Shown here in pieces: positions 50,536-62,375 of a stretch of 64,000 nt of DNA. This stretch comes from Adineta ricciae (lineage: Eukaryota > Rotifera > Eurotatoria > Adinetida > Adinetidae). How positions within the stretch are numbered: position 1 is the first letter of the stretch; each line of letters begins with the position of its first letter. The position numbers and the translations under genes were made by a program. The DNA is taken from NCBI GenBank assembly GCA_905250025.1, contig CAJNOJ010000045.1, positions 248,001 to 312,000 of the forward strand, read 5' to 3'. The notes beneath the pieces were generated by a model. The model had not been told where the DNA came from, searched no databases, and worked only from the letters and a program-made list of their open reading frames with translations.

Positions 50536-53308
50536 TTATTTCATTTGTTTAATAAAACGAACGATACGTCGTTGATTTTGAAGTAATTGTTCGGCTTTAT
50601 TCGAGGCAAGTGCGTATTTATTCCGACGTTGCTTCTGTCGTTGAGATTGAATTGGCGGAAGAGCTTTATACCGGTTCTGAATGTTCTCCGAAGGACGTGT
50701 AGAATCCATGACCACGGCATTTTCATCAGGAATACTGTGGTTGTATGCCGTGGGTTCAGATTGTGTAAACGGTGGACGATCATGTTGAGCATATGAAAGA
50801 GGTGCCGCCACGCGCTTTTCAATTTCTTCGAATGCAATTGGTGGAGAATGCAATGAGCGTGCTGCCGAAGGATTCAGAACACCTAAATTATGTCGAAAGA
50901 GCAAATCGGACATGTCAATTCGAGATTTCATATCATTCAAACCATTCTTTTTCAATTTGAGCAACTGTTGTCGAGCATCGATCAATGCTTCTTTTAATTG
51001 TTCACGTTCTGTACATTCTTGATGGACGGTTTCTTGTAAAGTGATAACCTAGGACGAAGATAGATCGGCTATGAATAGTATCTTTCAGTATTTGATCGAA
51101 CAAAACCAAAGCACACACATGTTAGATCAAACGGATTTGAACACGGATTAATTCTACAGAAATATGAATAATACTTCTTCTTTGGCTTGGGTTAGATCTA
51201 CTCTTAGTTCATTGATTGCTGCTTGTGCATGAAATAAGCTCGTTTCTTTTTCGGCTAGATCTTCTTTGAGTTTTAAATGATCAATTCGTTCTTTATTCAT
51301 TGATTCTTGTTTTTCTAAATGCGAAACGGTCAGTGAAACATATCTTCATAACAGAAGTTCATTCGAAACTAACTGAGTTGATCGTGTAGATCTTTCAGGA
51401 CATCTCGTAGAGCATTCAATTGTTTTTTCAGGTTTTCCTTCTCTTTTTCAAGTTGATCTATTTGTTTCGTATAATAATTTCGTTGCTCAATCGTCACTCG
51501 TTCGGTCGATGCCAATTCCTGCCGTAACTGTTCAGCCGACGAACCACACTCTTGCTCGTATTTGCGTAACAATCCGTTATATTTCTGTTTTTCTATATTC
51601 AAATCCTAGAATAATCATACTTTTCAACAATAAATTTAAATAAACGATGAAAATTACAGTGGCGAATGCTTCTTTCATACGTCGTTCGAGATCGTTCATT
51701 TGCGTTCGATGCTGTTCACGTTCGGATTTCAAGTCCGCTTGCAACCGATCTGGCCATTGTTCCGCTTCGCGTAATTTCGTTGCATAATTCTCGTGAATTT
51801 TTTTCATCTGAACATCATGAGTAATATGCAATGTTTCTCGTTGTTTAGTCAATTCGATGTTTTCATTTTGCAAACGTTGCAATTCGGAACGGATCTTTTT
51901 CGCTTCTACTATACAGAGAAAGTCGAAGTCGTTGACAAAGAAAAATGATTTGGTCTTTTACAAGTATCTTTGTCTTTTAAACTGGCGAGTTCACGATAGG
52001 TTTCGTCGAGTTCGGTATATTTTCGCAAGAGTTTTTCGTATTCGTCACGTGTACGATCGAGAACCGCTTGCCGAGATCGATTCATTTCATCGATTTTTCG
52101 TCGAGTGTTCGCTTCATTGGTTTGAAATTCGCTTCTCATTGTATCTAGTTGGTGATATTTCGAACGAAGATCCTCTAATTCGTGCTCACTTTCTGCAAGA
52201 AACTATTGAATTTCAATCAAAAAAGGAAATCATTATTTACTCAATCGAAGTTCCTTTTCAGTCGTTGCCTCTCGTCGATATTGATCGAGGATCGCATCAG
52301 TATTGTGTCCCGATTGATCTCTATCTGATATCTGTCGTTCTAGTTCATAGGAATATCGTTTCGCGTATTCCAGTTGATTTTGTAGTTCGATGCGAATGCG
52401 CTCATCGTCAGAAATCTGTTCACGCAATCGAGACAGTTCGGTTTGATGAATTTCAAGTTCTTGACGAGCTGCATCCAAATCGGTTTGAATCCTACATCAA
52501 ATAGATATCATGAGTTATCGTCAAAGAGATTATACATACAATGATTGTGATTTGTTCGAATGTTTGACCTGACTAGAAATAGAAAACGAAACTTTCCGAA
52601 ATGTGGATATGTGCGATCGCATACGTCAATTCGTTTTCGGTTCGATATTTGTCGAACATGTTTTGTATGTCTAAACGACAGTTTGTTGAACTTCGAAGAG
52701 ATTGAAAAGTTTTATTTACGAATTTGTAATGTGTCTTCAGTTGTTTTCAGGAATATCTTCCAGTTTTGACTGTCTTTTGTATAGGAATCTTGTAGGAGTG
52801 TGTATTCTTTTCGAAGATTCTGTATTTGATTTCGTACCGCTCGTAAACTTGAAGAATATGTGACAATTTGAGATCTGAATGAAACGAAATTGAAAACCCA
52901 AATCTCTAACAGAACATTGGATCTACTTGGCTTTTTCATGACATTTCTCCGATTGATCTAATTGATCTTGTAGTAATTGAAGTTTTCTACTCATTTCATT
53001 TAATCTATGGAAAGATAGAATGAACTTCAGATGAATAGAAATACAAGTATCTACTTATGAGTATTTAGCGCATTGATAGATTCAAGATCAGCTAAACGTG
53101 TTTGATCGCGTTCGGAGGAGTTTTTCGTGTGAGACGCTAATTGATTTTCGAGTTTTTTACATTTACTTTCTAATGCTTTTATTTCGTTATGAATTAGATA
53201 AGAAACACCACAAAATTTGCAAACAGTATCTTGCCGTGACATATTTGCCACATCGTCCGGAAGAGGATTTTCTGGTGTGTAATGATTAAAACGTTCTTGT
53301 TTTGGCAT
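50536..53308 (-). CDS. LEKR1: LEKR1-like coiled-coil protein
   Basis: Multi-exon minus-strand gene starting MPKQERFNHYTPENPLPDDV at 53308. The conserved N-terminal block VANMSRQDTVCKFCGVSYLI followed by HNEIKALESKCKKLENQL matches LEKR1 (leucine-, glutamate- and lysine-rich protein 1: MPREETVCKYCGVSYLILHE), with a CxxC pair that could bind metal. The rest is an almost continuous coiled coil over about ten exons (for example LDAARQELEIHQTELSRLRE, RQAVLDRTRDEYEKLLRKYT, YYTKQIDQLEKEKENLKKQ). The C-terminal region is basic and Pro/Ser-containing, ending QNQRRIVRFIKQMK. LEKR1 is poorly characterised; ciliary or centrosomal roles are only suggested by domain type. Some internal exon borders are uncertain. 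Confidence 0.75.
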
Positions 53309-53434
53309 GTCTACAAAGCAAGAAGAATAGAGCAGATTTACAAGTTTTTATCGTCGGATATAGATAAATATATCTATGGTATGTTTCCTTCAAAAAACAA
53401 CAACAATAACAACAACATAGGGGAAAATATCTGT

Positions 53435-54398
53435 TTATGACCATAGTGTTGCCGAAGGTGGACGCTCGACACGACGATGTGTTGGTGGACATTGCGAGAG
53501 AGTTTTTTTCATGGCATCGCCTTGACCTTTGAGTAAATTATTGACTCCATCATATTTTACTTTGGGTGCTGAGCGTGCTGATTGCTGCAATCTACCGTAC
53601 TGATGAAAAAGTTGATTGACGTGTTGACCTTGACCCATTTCGTAGTTCAAATGAGCTTGAGTGCCTTTCACATTCGGTTCCGGTGTAGATGTATAACGTT
53701 CATGTCCATGTTTCAGTAAATGAGAATCTCCTTTACCTTTTTCAAGGTTAACTTCAGCCTCGTGACTTTTAACACGAGGATTCGGTCGTGGTGTCGCGGG
53801 CGCCGAACGACCGTAGTTGTTCAATATCGGACCCATTTGACCTTCTTGATGGATATAGAATAGATTTGTTGCTAGCTAAAACAGATATTCAATAGTCAAG
53901 ATGTCGATATTTTTCACTGAAAATTCTTCTTACTTCGCCTTGAGTATGCGGTCCCTTTGGTGTTGATAGCGGTAGTTTGCCATAGTTTTCAAATAGAGCC
54001 TTTGTTTGTGAATGATGGCTTTTTTCATAATTTGCTCGAGCTTCGCGTTTAACACGCATACCATTATGAGAGTTAGGTGGTTGAAGGTCTCCGTGGATAA
54101 GATTCGGTGTTGACGAACGACTTTTCATATAATTTCGTAATGCATCTGGTCCTAAAACTTTCGGTTGAACTAAACTAGATTCTTCTTGAACGGGCACCGC
54201 AGTCGTTGACATTCGGCGACCTTCGATAGCCCAATCGCCAATATTCAAACTACCACGATTCTTCATATAATTTTTCACTCCCTCTCGATTGACACGAAAC
54301 GGTGGTGCTTCTTCATAGTTGGGCAGCGTCGATACAAACGTTGTTGGATGAGATGGAAGAATCCAATTAGCAGATTCAGCGGATAAACCTGTAGTCAT
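53435..54398 (-). CDS. Tyr-Gly/Ser-Pro repeat protein, uncharacterised
   Basis: Two exons (54398 down to about 53937, and about 53878 to 53435), joined as HTQGE|LATNLFYIHQEGQ, give about 300 aa. The sequence consists of irregular 35-45-residue repeats. Each combines a basic RVK/GVK start, an alanine/asparagine helix, a KGxG or KxRG turn and a Tyr-Gly followed by Ser/Pro: REGVKNYMKNRGSLN, ALRNYMKSRSSTPN, REARANYEKSHHSQ then LFENYGKLPLSTP, ILNNYGRSAPATPRPNPRVK, LNYEMGQGQHVNQLFHQYGR, VNNLLKGQGDAMKK. No signal peptide or membrane span. Not recognised as a named family; similar NYG-SxP repeat proteins may exist in other invertebrates, but this could not be checked. Confidence 0.65.
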
Positions 54399-55428
54399 CT
54401 TGTATAAAATAATGCAATAGTGTTTGTCAAGAAAACATCATCGACATCTTGCATATGATAGTTGCTAAGCAATGCCCATGTATGGATGAATTAATGGAAA
54501 CTTGTGTTGCTTATTAATTCCTGATCATCGAAAATTGAATTAGCTCTTCCTATTAATGATATCGATAACAGATTTTTTTAATGCCCAATCTTCTGATTGA
54601 AAGCTAGACTCTATCGTGAAATTTTCGATTGGCTATAGTCTTTTACATTATAAATTAGTCATCAGGTATTCAGCAAGTACGTCTACGCACACAGGTAGTG
54701 CTCAGTAGTATCTGAAGCGGACTATGGCCTATATGCTGTCATGTTTCTTCTCTCTCTATATTAAAAATTCTTTGTGATTCATAAATCAAAGTATAAAGGT
54801 AAATTAGTCACTCAAATGAAGCAACACGATCTGTAAATCTATTGGTTAGGACGTGGCTGAGCCTATGACACAATTCTCTCTTTCGCCGTATAAATTGAAC
54901 AGATTTAGTTGATTATTTCATCAGTTATAACAATCTAATTGACTTTTTCTCTCGATAAACAACTGGCAATGCCTTTGCGCAATCCATTTCGTCGATTTGT
55001 CCATAATATATAATACATGAACGTTACACATCAAAGTGGTCATGCAAGAGAAGAAGAAGCCAAGCGATTTTTTCTTTTCTTCTTTTGCTTTCTGTATCAG
55101 GTTATTCTTTTCTAGTACTTTTCTTTTCAACAAATCCATATATGTACGCTTCGACTAATACTGGCTAATAGTAAAAACATCGACATGTCGTTTAGCGAAC
55201 AAGACGAAGGAGAGAGAGAGAGAGGGACGGGAAAAGACGAGAAAGAGAGGTAAGAAACAATTCCGTCCGCCGAGATGAAATATGGTCGTTTATTCTGATT
55301 AGAATCAGCCTTCTTTTCTTTTAATTTCGACTTTTCATCGAGTTGAATTGAATTCGATAGACCATCTGTTCGACTGTTGTTGTACATTTCTAGATAAAAC
55401 GTGATTTCAATCGACTTTTCCTGCTCCA
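54399..55428. other. 1-kb divergent intergenic region
   Basis: Between the minus-strand repeat protein and plus-strand reticulon. Contains a GA run (55210-55226) and several TC-rich stretches. Minus-strand frames here are low-complexity Lys/Ser/Leu sequences without supporting features. Presumably the promoters of both genes. Confidence 0.4.
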
Positions 55429-56961
55429 ATGGAATCTCAGAGTTACGATATTGATTCGACTACAGGTGGATGGACAAAAGCATCACATATCGATCATTCA
55501 CCTCGAACTTACGATTCGAGTGAAACACCAACAGTCAATTCAACAAATCCCAACTATCATCCATCGTCAACAGTGAACAGCTCAATGAACGAATCAGTTG
55601 CCAGCAAGGCTACAACTGAATTGAAAAAAGGTCAACAACATGCAGAAGATATCATTACTAAGTCCAAAAGACTCTTTCTTCAGCAATGTAAGTGAAAATT
55701 CTTTTACATCAGTGCAAAGATGTGAAGTGACAAGTCAATCCGCACTCGGCATCTCGCCGTTTGTGTGATACTTTCGGCATTATCTGCCATCGTTATTGCT
55801 CATAGGAAAAAGTCAAACGAAGGGCAAGAGAGAAGAGAAAAACAGAACCGATCGTTTTGGAAAAGCTACAGAGAAAATACGCGAGAAAAAAACCACAGAT
55901 AATCAGGGATGTGTATAAGATATGAGTACATTATTGGAAGGAAGAGAAAAAAAACGCGCAAAGAATGGATAAGAGGAACTTCGGAGAGCTGATTCGTCTC
56001 GTATTTTCCTGATAAACACAGCATCAATCGATCGATGTTCTCATTTCATTTTTAGGGAATCAAACTCGTCAATCAGTGATTCACTTTCAAAAAAGAGCCA
56101 AAGAAATGGTACCCAAACAAGGTGAGCATCTTTTTCTCTCGCTTGATGCTTTCTCACAACCGAACTGTACATTTTTCTAGCCAATAATCTTATCTATTGG
56201 CAAAATCCGATTCATTCGGGCATCGTCTTCGGTGTTTTATTGTCTATTATAATAACATTTATGTTTTTATCGTCATTGGCTGCTATATCATTTTGGTTAC
56301 TTGCACTTCTTGTTGTTGTTGGCCTCTATAAATTATATAATTATGTCATGGCAACATTCGTCGGTCGAATTCAAGATGACATTTTCGAGTAAATCAAACA
56401 ATTCGTTTGTCATAAGTCGCATTTCATTGAATCTCTTTAGTGCGATGTTTTCATCTGAAATTCATATCTCCGAACAACAAGCTCAAGCTCTCGCTAGTTA
56501 TGTTCGTAAGAATGGAACCAGTATTCTACGCCAAGCACGAAGTCTCTTCTTATGGAACAATTTGACAAACTCAATTCTTGTAAATAGTGTTTAACTTTCG
56601 TGAGAAACGCATTGCTTTCTATCTGCACATGTTGTTTAGTTCGGTTTGATTCTCTTCGCTACATTTTACATTGGTCTATCAATGAACACATTGACGTTTG
56701 GACTTGTTGGATTAATCTTCTTATTTACAATACCGAAAATCTATCAAGTATATCAAGTAAGACGATACATTTGCGAAGTTTTCCAACGATCAACTCGATT
56801 CATTTCAAGGTACCAATCGATAATTTTGCTAAACAAATTCTTGATCAAATCAATCAAGTTTTAGCCAAGTAAAACTGACTTTCCCTATCTATACAAAGAT
56901 GACTGACTTTCATTCTTTTAGAGTAACGAACAAAGCACCAGTTAAACCAAAGAAATCTTAA
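55429..56961 (+). CDS. RTN: reticulon-like protein
   Basis: ER-shaping membrane protein. About seven exons. A disordered Ser/Thr-rich N-terminus (MESQSYDIDSTTGGWTKAS) leads to an amphipathic stretch, then the reticulon-homology domain starting NNLIYWQNPIHSGIVFGVLL. The first long hydrophobic hairpin is ITFMFLSSLAAISFWLLALL; the loop has DAMFSSEIHISEQQAQALAS and ARSLFLWNNLTNSI. The second hairpin is LFATFYIGLSMNTLTFG and LIFLFTIPKIYQVYQ. The last exons give VPIDNFAKQILDQIN and VTNKAPVKPKKS, a Lys-rich ER-retention-type end. Spacing is typical of RTN1-4; which vertebrate paralogue it corresponds to cannot be decided. Confidence 0.92.
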
Positions 56962-58088
56962 AAACGAGTGATTGTGCCCACAAAACATTGCGATCTCGAT
57001 TTGATAAAAAAAAAAGACTTTTTTTTTCTTTTTTCATATCTAGTCCCTCTCTCTCTCTCTTTCGTGTGCAAATTTCAGTAGGCATGGGATGCGTTATTTT
57101 CTTTGCTCTTCTTACTTCCTACTTTTTTTTCTAATCTTGTTGTCGTGTGTTTGTTTATTTCTACAAAACATGACAAGAGAAAACAACAAACAAATCATAT
57201 GCCAAGCAACATTCTTCTTTTTGTTTCTCATGTGTGTCTCGTAGTCAACTAGAGATTTTCGGCATTCTTTTTTTTTTTCTTTTCTAAACAATGCATATTT
57301 TTTATATGAACCTTCGAAACCAATAAACAGCGATTCGGATTGTCACAGATATGAAAAAGGAAAACATTTTCTTGCCAGAAGTCTTGTATTCATGTAACAA
57401 CATCCATTCTGTAATGTAATCCTAATATCAACATTGACGTCATGTGAAGAGAGTTGTAATCATTAGGAAGGAAAAGATCTTTTCGTTCGAACAAGCAAAA
57501 TTACATTCGGCACGATTGAATAAAATAGAAAAAAGTGTAGAAGATAATGATGATCATGGTAAAAGAGACAAAACATGTGTTAATAGTCTACACGCGTTGC
57601 GAAGGTCAAAGTTCTTCTTAGATAGCTATATCAGAGAAGAAATTCTTCACGATCAGAGGAGATAAACAAACGTGCAAACATTATCTTAACCTTTATTCAA
57701 TTGAATTCGTATTTCGAATCATTCGAGCGATGATATACATTCGGCGACATTCTCAAAAAAAATCCAATCGTTCTTCCACTTCGTCGATATACGATAGTCC
57801 ATCACGTCACGTCGCACGAAGAAAATAGAATATCATCGAGGATAATATTGCGCAGTATATACGTGGATCGCCCTTTTCTACCTCCATGTCATCGTTTTTA
57901 CATTTGTTTTCCCTCCATCTCGGCCCATGTTTCTCTCTAGATTTCTAGATAAACCCTAGACAAAACAAAACATACGTGATTCGTTCATACGTAGTTGTGT
58001 GTCATTCAGTCTTAAGTTATTCGTTCGTTTGATCGAAATCGATCCGCATTTTGTTTCTAGACGAAATTTCTTCTTGTTCAGTGTAACA
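56962..58088 (+). other. 1.1-kb spacer, no supported gene
   Basis: AT-rich with long poly-T and poly-A runs (57008-57030, 57267-57280). An open frame at 57444-57665 encodes 73 basic/acidic residues but has no homology or splice context. The right part (57900-58088) should hold the perilipin promoter. Confidence 0.4.
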
Positions 58089-59544
58089 ATGTTTGGATTT
58101 CAAACACTCGCCTGTCTACACGACATTCCAGGTGAGTAAAGGAAATTTCATTGCATCCATTTTGCTTTTTATACTTGTCTTTTGTCGTGTTGAAGTTGTT
58201 CGTTCATCAACTGATAAACTTCAAGATGTATATGCTAAAGCTAAAACTAGAAGTGTGCTCATTCGACTTCCATGCAACTTAGCTGAAACAGTTGCTGATA
58301 AATCATTGAAAATCGCGACAACTGTTGCTATTCCTATAATGAAACCATTCCAAGGGCCAGGTAAAGAAGACTCCGCTTGCTCCGTTTTGATGTGATGTTT
58401 TCTCGATTAGTACGCGTTATTGACGATTTTACTGCTGAAAAACTTCGTCAAATCGAAGCCAAATATCCTGTTATTAAATCGACACCTGAACAAGTGCTCA
58501 ATACGTTAAATGAGAAAACTGAACCTGTTCGTAATGCAATGACTTCTGTTAAGGAAACGACTACATCTACTATTCAACATGGCAAGGAAACAGTAATCGA
58601 TTGTTCGTATAGATTCGTTTCGTTACCTCTCATCTAGGTTTCTAACGTAGCAAATGCAACAGTAAACAAAGCAACTAATGTTGCTGACAGTGTGTATACA
58701 TTTTGTGAAACTCACGTTCCAGGAAGTAAGATGCGATGTAGAATGTTTTAATCTAGTTTCTTTGCAACTAGAAACAATTCCCGTTCCTCGCCAAGATTTC
58801 GGCCAGCGAACAATACTTTTATGGGAACGAATTAAATCAACTATCAGTTCACAAACTGATTTTCTTTATCGATCAATTGTATTTCTTTTAACATGGTATC
58901 GCATGTTCATTGTCTCGTTTCTACTCAAAATTAAACAAACAAATGACTTTGTGTTGAATAAAATTCAACGAAAACCATTCGTGTTCATCTTTCCACAACG
59001 ATTCTTTATTCGTATGGGCGTCATTTTGGAATATTTTGTCGAACGACTTCGATCGGAAAACTCAACAGAACGCAAACAACCATCATCAACTCGATCTGTT
59101 CAGCAAAAACAATTCGCTAGTCGGTATGGATGAGATGAAACCTTTAAACTTGTCACCCTTCTTTTCTCTTATTCAAGTAGACAAACCTTGAAACCCGGTG
59201 CACTTCTTACAACTCGTCAAAGCGTGATTGTGACCAAGGAAGAAGTATCGATAACTCGTAATGGTACAACTCAGTCAATACATGACAAGGACCAACTTTA
59301 TCCTTCTTTGAATATCGATGAAATCGAACCTGTGTGCGGTACTGATATCGATAAACTACATGCTAAACTTAATCCAACTGATGTTGAACTTCTCTACAGT
59401 CGTTTACCAACAGATATTATACCAGCAGAAGATAATCTTGGATCGTTAACTGATGATCAACGAGCTCTCCATGCCAAACTTCTTGGTGCTGATTTAGAAC
59501 GAGAAGAACAAGATGATGATATTGATGAAGATTATGATGATTAA
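58089..59544 (+). CDS. PLIN: perilipin-family lipid-droplet protein
   Basis: Coats cytosolic lipid droplets and controls lipase access. About six exons. The PAT-like start is MFGFQTLACLHDIPVV joined to RSSTDKLQDVYAKAK. Then come LAETVADKSLKIATTVAIPI and FTAEKLRQIEAKYPVIKSTP, the conserved perilipin LDxIExKxPxL region. The 11-mer-type amphipathic repeats are VRNAMTSVKETTTSTIQHGK and SNVANATVNKATNVADSV, ending FCETHVPGK. The C-terminal part has a helical region with ILLWERIKSTISSQTDFLY and an acidic tail (EREEQDDDIDEDYDD). It resembles arthropod Lsd-2/PLIN2-type more than vertebrate PLIN1. The ATG at 58089 gives the best N-terminus. Confidence 0.85.
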
Positions 59545-60306
59545 ACTAGTCTTTCTTTTTCTTTTCTAGCATTATTTTGTGTTCGTATTTTCGATTTTCT
59601 TTGGACATCTTTTCATTCATGTTTATTATTTGTGTGCTATCAGCAATCCGTGATCGTTAGTTTACCTTGGTAAACCAATCTAACTTATGATCAACGGTGT
59701 CCAATTCCTTTCTGTTGTATTTCAGTAAAAGAGAGGTCAAAATAAACAAGAAGCACAAGGCTAACTCTTCAATACAGCATCAACTAGATCAGATCTTCCG
59801 ATATTCTCAGAAACAGACACTTCCTATTACAGATAAAATCTTCCGAAGTCTTCGTAGATTCTACGGACAGCAATTTTGTCGTCGCATCGAGCATATATGT
59901 AAGAAGTAAAGATCGGACTTGTTTAACATTGATATCGCGTAGATATTAATAATATTCCTTGCGAAAACTACAAAAGCAACGAGAGGAGATAATTCGATTA
60001 AACTAGAAGAGATAGTGTCAATAGGATATTTTTAGGAATGACAAGTTTCGTACAAAAGATATCAATGCAACGATAAAAACGTTTCTATATTTGTTGTTTA
60101 TTTATGATTTGATATAAATACAAAACTGAGCATAGTTCACTGGCAGTAAAAAGATATCAAAGCTTCACAAATCATTTTTACATAAGCGAAAAGGAAACGT
60201 TGACTGAATCCACGGGTACAAACGCCGCTATGTATGTGTTAGAAGAAAAAGTAAGCCATGCAAGAAAATAAACCTGTCTTCAAGAGGTAGATATTCTCTA
60301 AATCAG
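59545..60306. other. spacer with one weak plus-strand frame
   Basis: Between convergent perilipin and the secreted-precursor gene. A frame at 59697-59909 contains KREVKINKKHKANSSIQHQL and FRSLRRFYGQQFCRRIEHI and is preceded by a 56-bp intron-like segment (GTAAACC ... ATTTCAG, 59671-59726) whose upstream side is also open, so it could be the last exon of a small gene. No ATG-containing first exon was found. The remainder is AT-rich and empty. Confidence 0.35.
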
Positions 60307-60930
60307 TTATTCATCAGCATTTCGTTGAATTTGTTCCATGAGGTAATCATAGAATTCACGGCGTTTAACATCTTGATCTTCGCTACCGACACTGTCGTCA
60401 TCTTCATCGATGAATGCACGTGTCTTGATCGGTCTAACAGGTTTTGGTTTACTTCGAGGTCCGGGAGTTTTTTTACCAGGAAGATTGCATCTGTTTTTAC
60501 AAACTTTAGCAGCGTCCTTGACACTTTTACCTTTGCCACGCGATGGATGGCGTTCAGAATGAATACATTGGATTTCGCATTTCGATTGTTTATCAACTAC
60601 ATTATGACCGCCTTGTCGTTTGCTGAATACGGCATTTTCCTCGTCGTCATCTGAAATGACACGCAGAGAGTCAATCGATACACAACGATGAGGAGATTTA
60701 TTTACCTTCATCTGACGATTCTATTTCGCGTTCTTCAGTAAGTTGATCTAAAATTGATCGAAGCTCTAATTCAAGTTCGCTGTTTGCTACTTCATCGTCA
60801 GCATCTTGATGCGATGGATAACTAGCGGCAAAAGCAATGCATAGTAAAAGTACTAAATAATATTCAAACGTTAGTAAAAAGAAGCGCGTCTTTGGTCGGA
60901 AGAAACACTACCTGCAAATACGATACGCAT
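60307..60930 (-). CDS. secreted precursor with two CX3C pairs
   Basis: Three exons on the minus strand give about 190 aa. The start MRIVFA is spliced to VLLLCIAFAASYPSHQ, a complete signal peptide. An acidic propeptide-like segment follows (ELELELRSILDQLTEERE, then EDDDEENAVF) and ends in SKR, a dibasic site. The mature-like region starts QGGHNVVDKQSK and has CEIQC and CKNRC separated by 19 residues, then a very basic Pro/Lys stretch (KKTPGPRSKPKPVRPIKTR). The C-terminal part is acidic again (DEDDDSVGSEDQD), with another KRR before the last residues. Layout (signal, acidic pro-region, KR site, basic Cys peptide) fits a processed secreted peptide. No named family recognised. Confidence 0.65.
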
Positions 60931-61663
60931 GTCGATGTATAAATGGATAATAAAGAAATTGAAATGGTCTCTGAAGTGGATTGTCTTCTTTTTTTATAGC
61001 CTTCTCTTCTTCGAGAAGATTATTCATGTGCTGCTCTTCTCTCGTTTTTCTTTTTTCGACAAGATGACGACGGAAGAGAAAAATAATCGAAAGAGCGAAG
61101 ATTGATTTCAACGCGATCTCTCAGCACAAAACAATTAACGGTCGATGATATAACGAAGGCCATGCGAATTATTCCGTCGTTATTTATTCCACAGTAGTCG
61201 AAATGATACATAATGGCGTCTGATGAAACAAGTGTTGAATGAAAGAAAGAAAAAAAAAGATTCTAACGAGTGTGGTGAAAACACCTCATAATTGAAAGTT
61301 ATTAGTAAACTGATGTATTTGTTGAGAGATAAGGATAATATTATTCAGAGCTTTACATTCTGTGACAAAACTCGTCTATTCTTATTCATAGAGCCTAAAA
61401 ACACACTAAACCAAGGTTTTCTTTCTGAACCATCATTGCCCATGCATTCGAAAGACTCACAGGTGCGTGAGTACCGATACAAAATGTACACGCATCAACC
61501 GATCCTCTATTCTACTCCGAATGATTCATCCTCTGTTCTTAGCAAAGGCAACACATCAGAAACACGACAACTCTTAGCACACGCAATCGCCACATGAGGG
61601 TGGGGGCCCGCGACTTGCAAAACAGCAGTAAAAACAAAAAGCACGCCACATCTTCCGGGGACT

Positions 61664-61682
61664 GGTGGGGGTGTCCCCCACC
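61664..61682. repeat. perfect 8-bp inverted repeat (hairpin)
   Basis: GGTGGGGG and CCCCCACC are separated by three bases (TGT). Together with the nearby gggtgggggcccgcg it forms a strong G/C hairpin within AT-rich DNA. Confidence 0.8.
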
Positions 61683-61732
61683 ATAAGCCCATTCCTTGCC
61701 AAAACAATCAACACTCCCACTATCCATAATCC

Positions 61733-61827
61733 TGTACTCATGCGCTGTATTGATACCGAGGTATGTACTTGGTTGAAAACCATAGAATTGAGGGTGTACA
61801 TAGTCATGTACTCATGTACTGTATTGA
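61733..61827. repeat. imperfect direct repeat, two 21-base copies
   Basis: TGTACTCATGCGCTGTATTGA at 61733 (given here with its second copy differing by CG to TA at two positions, at 61807) recurs after 74 bp. Confidence 0.7.
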
Positions 61828-62375
61828 CAGGAAGAGATGTGTTTTTTCATGAAGGCGTCACCTGTCTGGAACACTAGTATTTGTTTGAAGCGAAATGGCT
61901 ATTTGAAGTCTGGTTACTATTCCAATATTGGAATATGGTTACGGGATAAAGTACCGCATCGATCCCGAAGATGCTCTCGGGTTCGGTCTTCTGGAATTGG
62001 TGAGGATATGGGCACCTAGTAGAAGATGCTGTGGGATATAAACATATGAATATAAGGTATCTAAAAATCAAGATATGGGCAAGCCGTGAAGTAGAATCAA
62101 CAAGAAATGAAGTTCATCTTGCAGAGGTTCTTGTAGCGAGTGCAGTTTCAGGAGAATTGTATTTAGTATGAAACGGTAGTACGTGATGTGATGCAAATGG
62201 GAGGGAAGAGTTTTTAGTGTTCATAACGGTTGGATCGGTGACGGTGGTGTTGAAGAATAATTAGATTATCAATTGCATTTTTGTGTCGAGGATACATCTA
62301 TATAAAGGTCAACAAGACAAATACGCTATGAAACAGATATATCTCTTCGATTTCGAAGCGCTCTCGTGCTAGATG

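Larger units (their letters stand above)
60931..62375. other. gene-poor region with G/C-rich patch
   Basis: About 1.45 kb. The left half holds the upstream region of the secreted precursor. From about 61580 to 61760 base composition shifts to G/C-rich (gggtgggggcccgcg and a perfect hairpin), unlike any other part of the window. Two near-identical 21-base segments (61733-61753 and 61807-61827) repeat. Open frames across it are short and unrecognised. This looks like decayed mobile-element sequence. Confidence 0.4.

Noticed and set aside
51857-52504. 215-codon plus-strand open frame
   Set aside because: Antisense to the LEKR1-like coiled-coil exons; Phe/Arg-rich sequence is the expected complement of Glu/Lys-rich coiled-coil codons.
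62020-62035. TGTGGG matching the reported bdelloid telomeric repeat unit
   Set aside because: It occurs once, not as an array, and is expected by chance in 64 kb.
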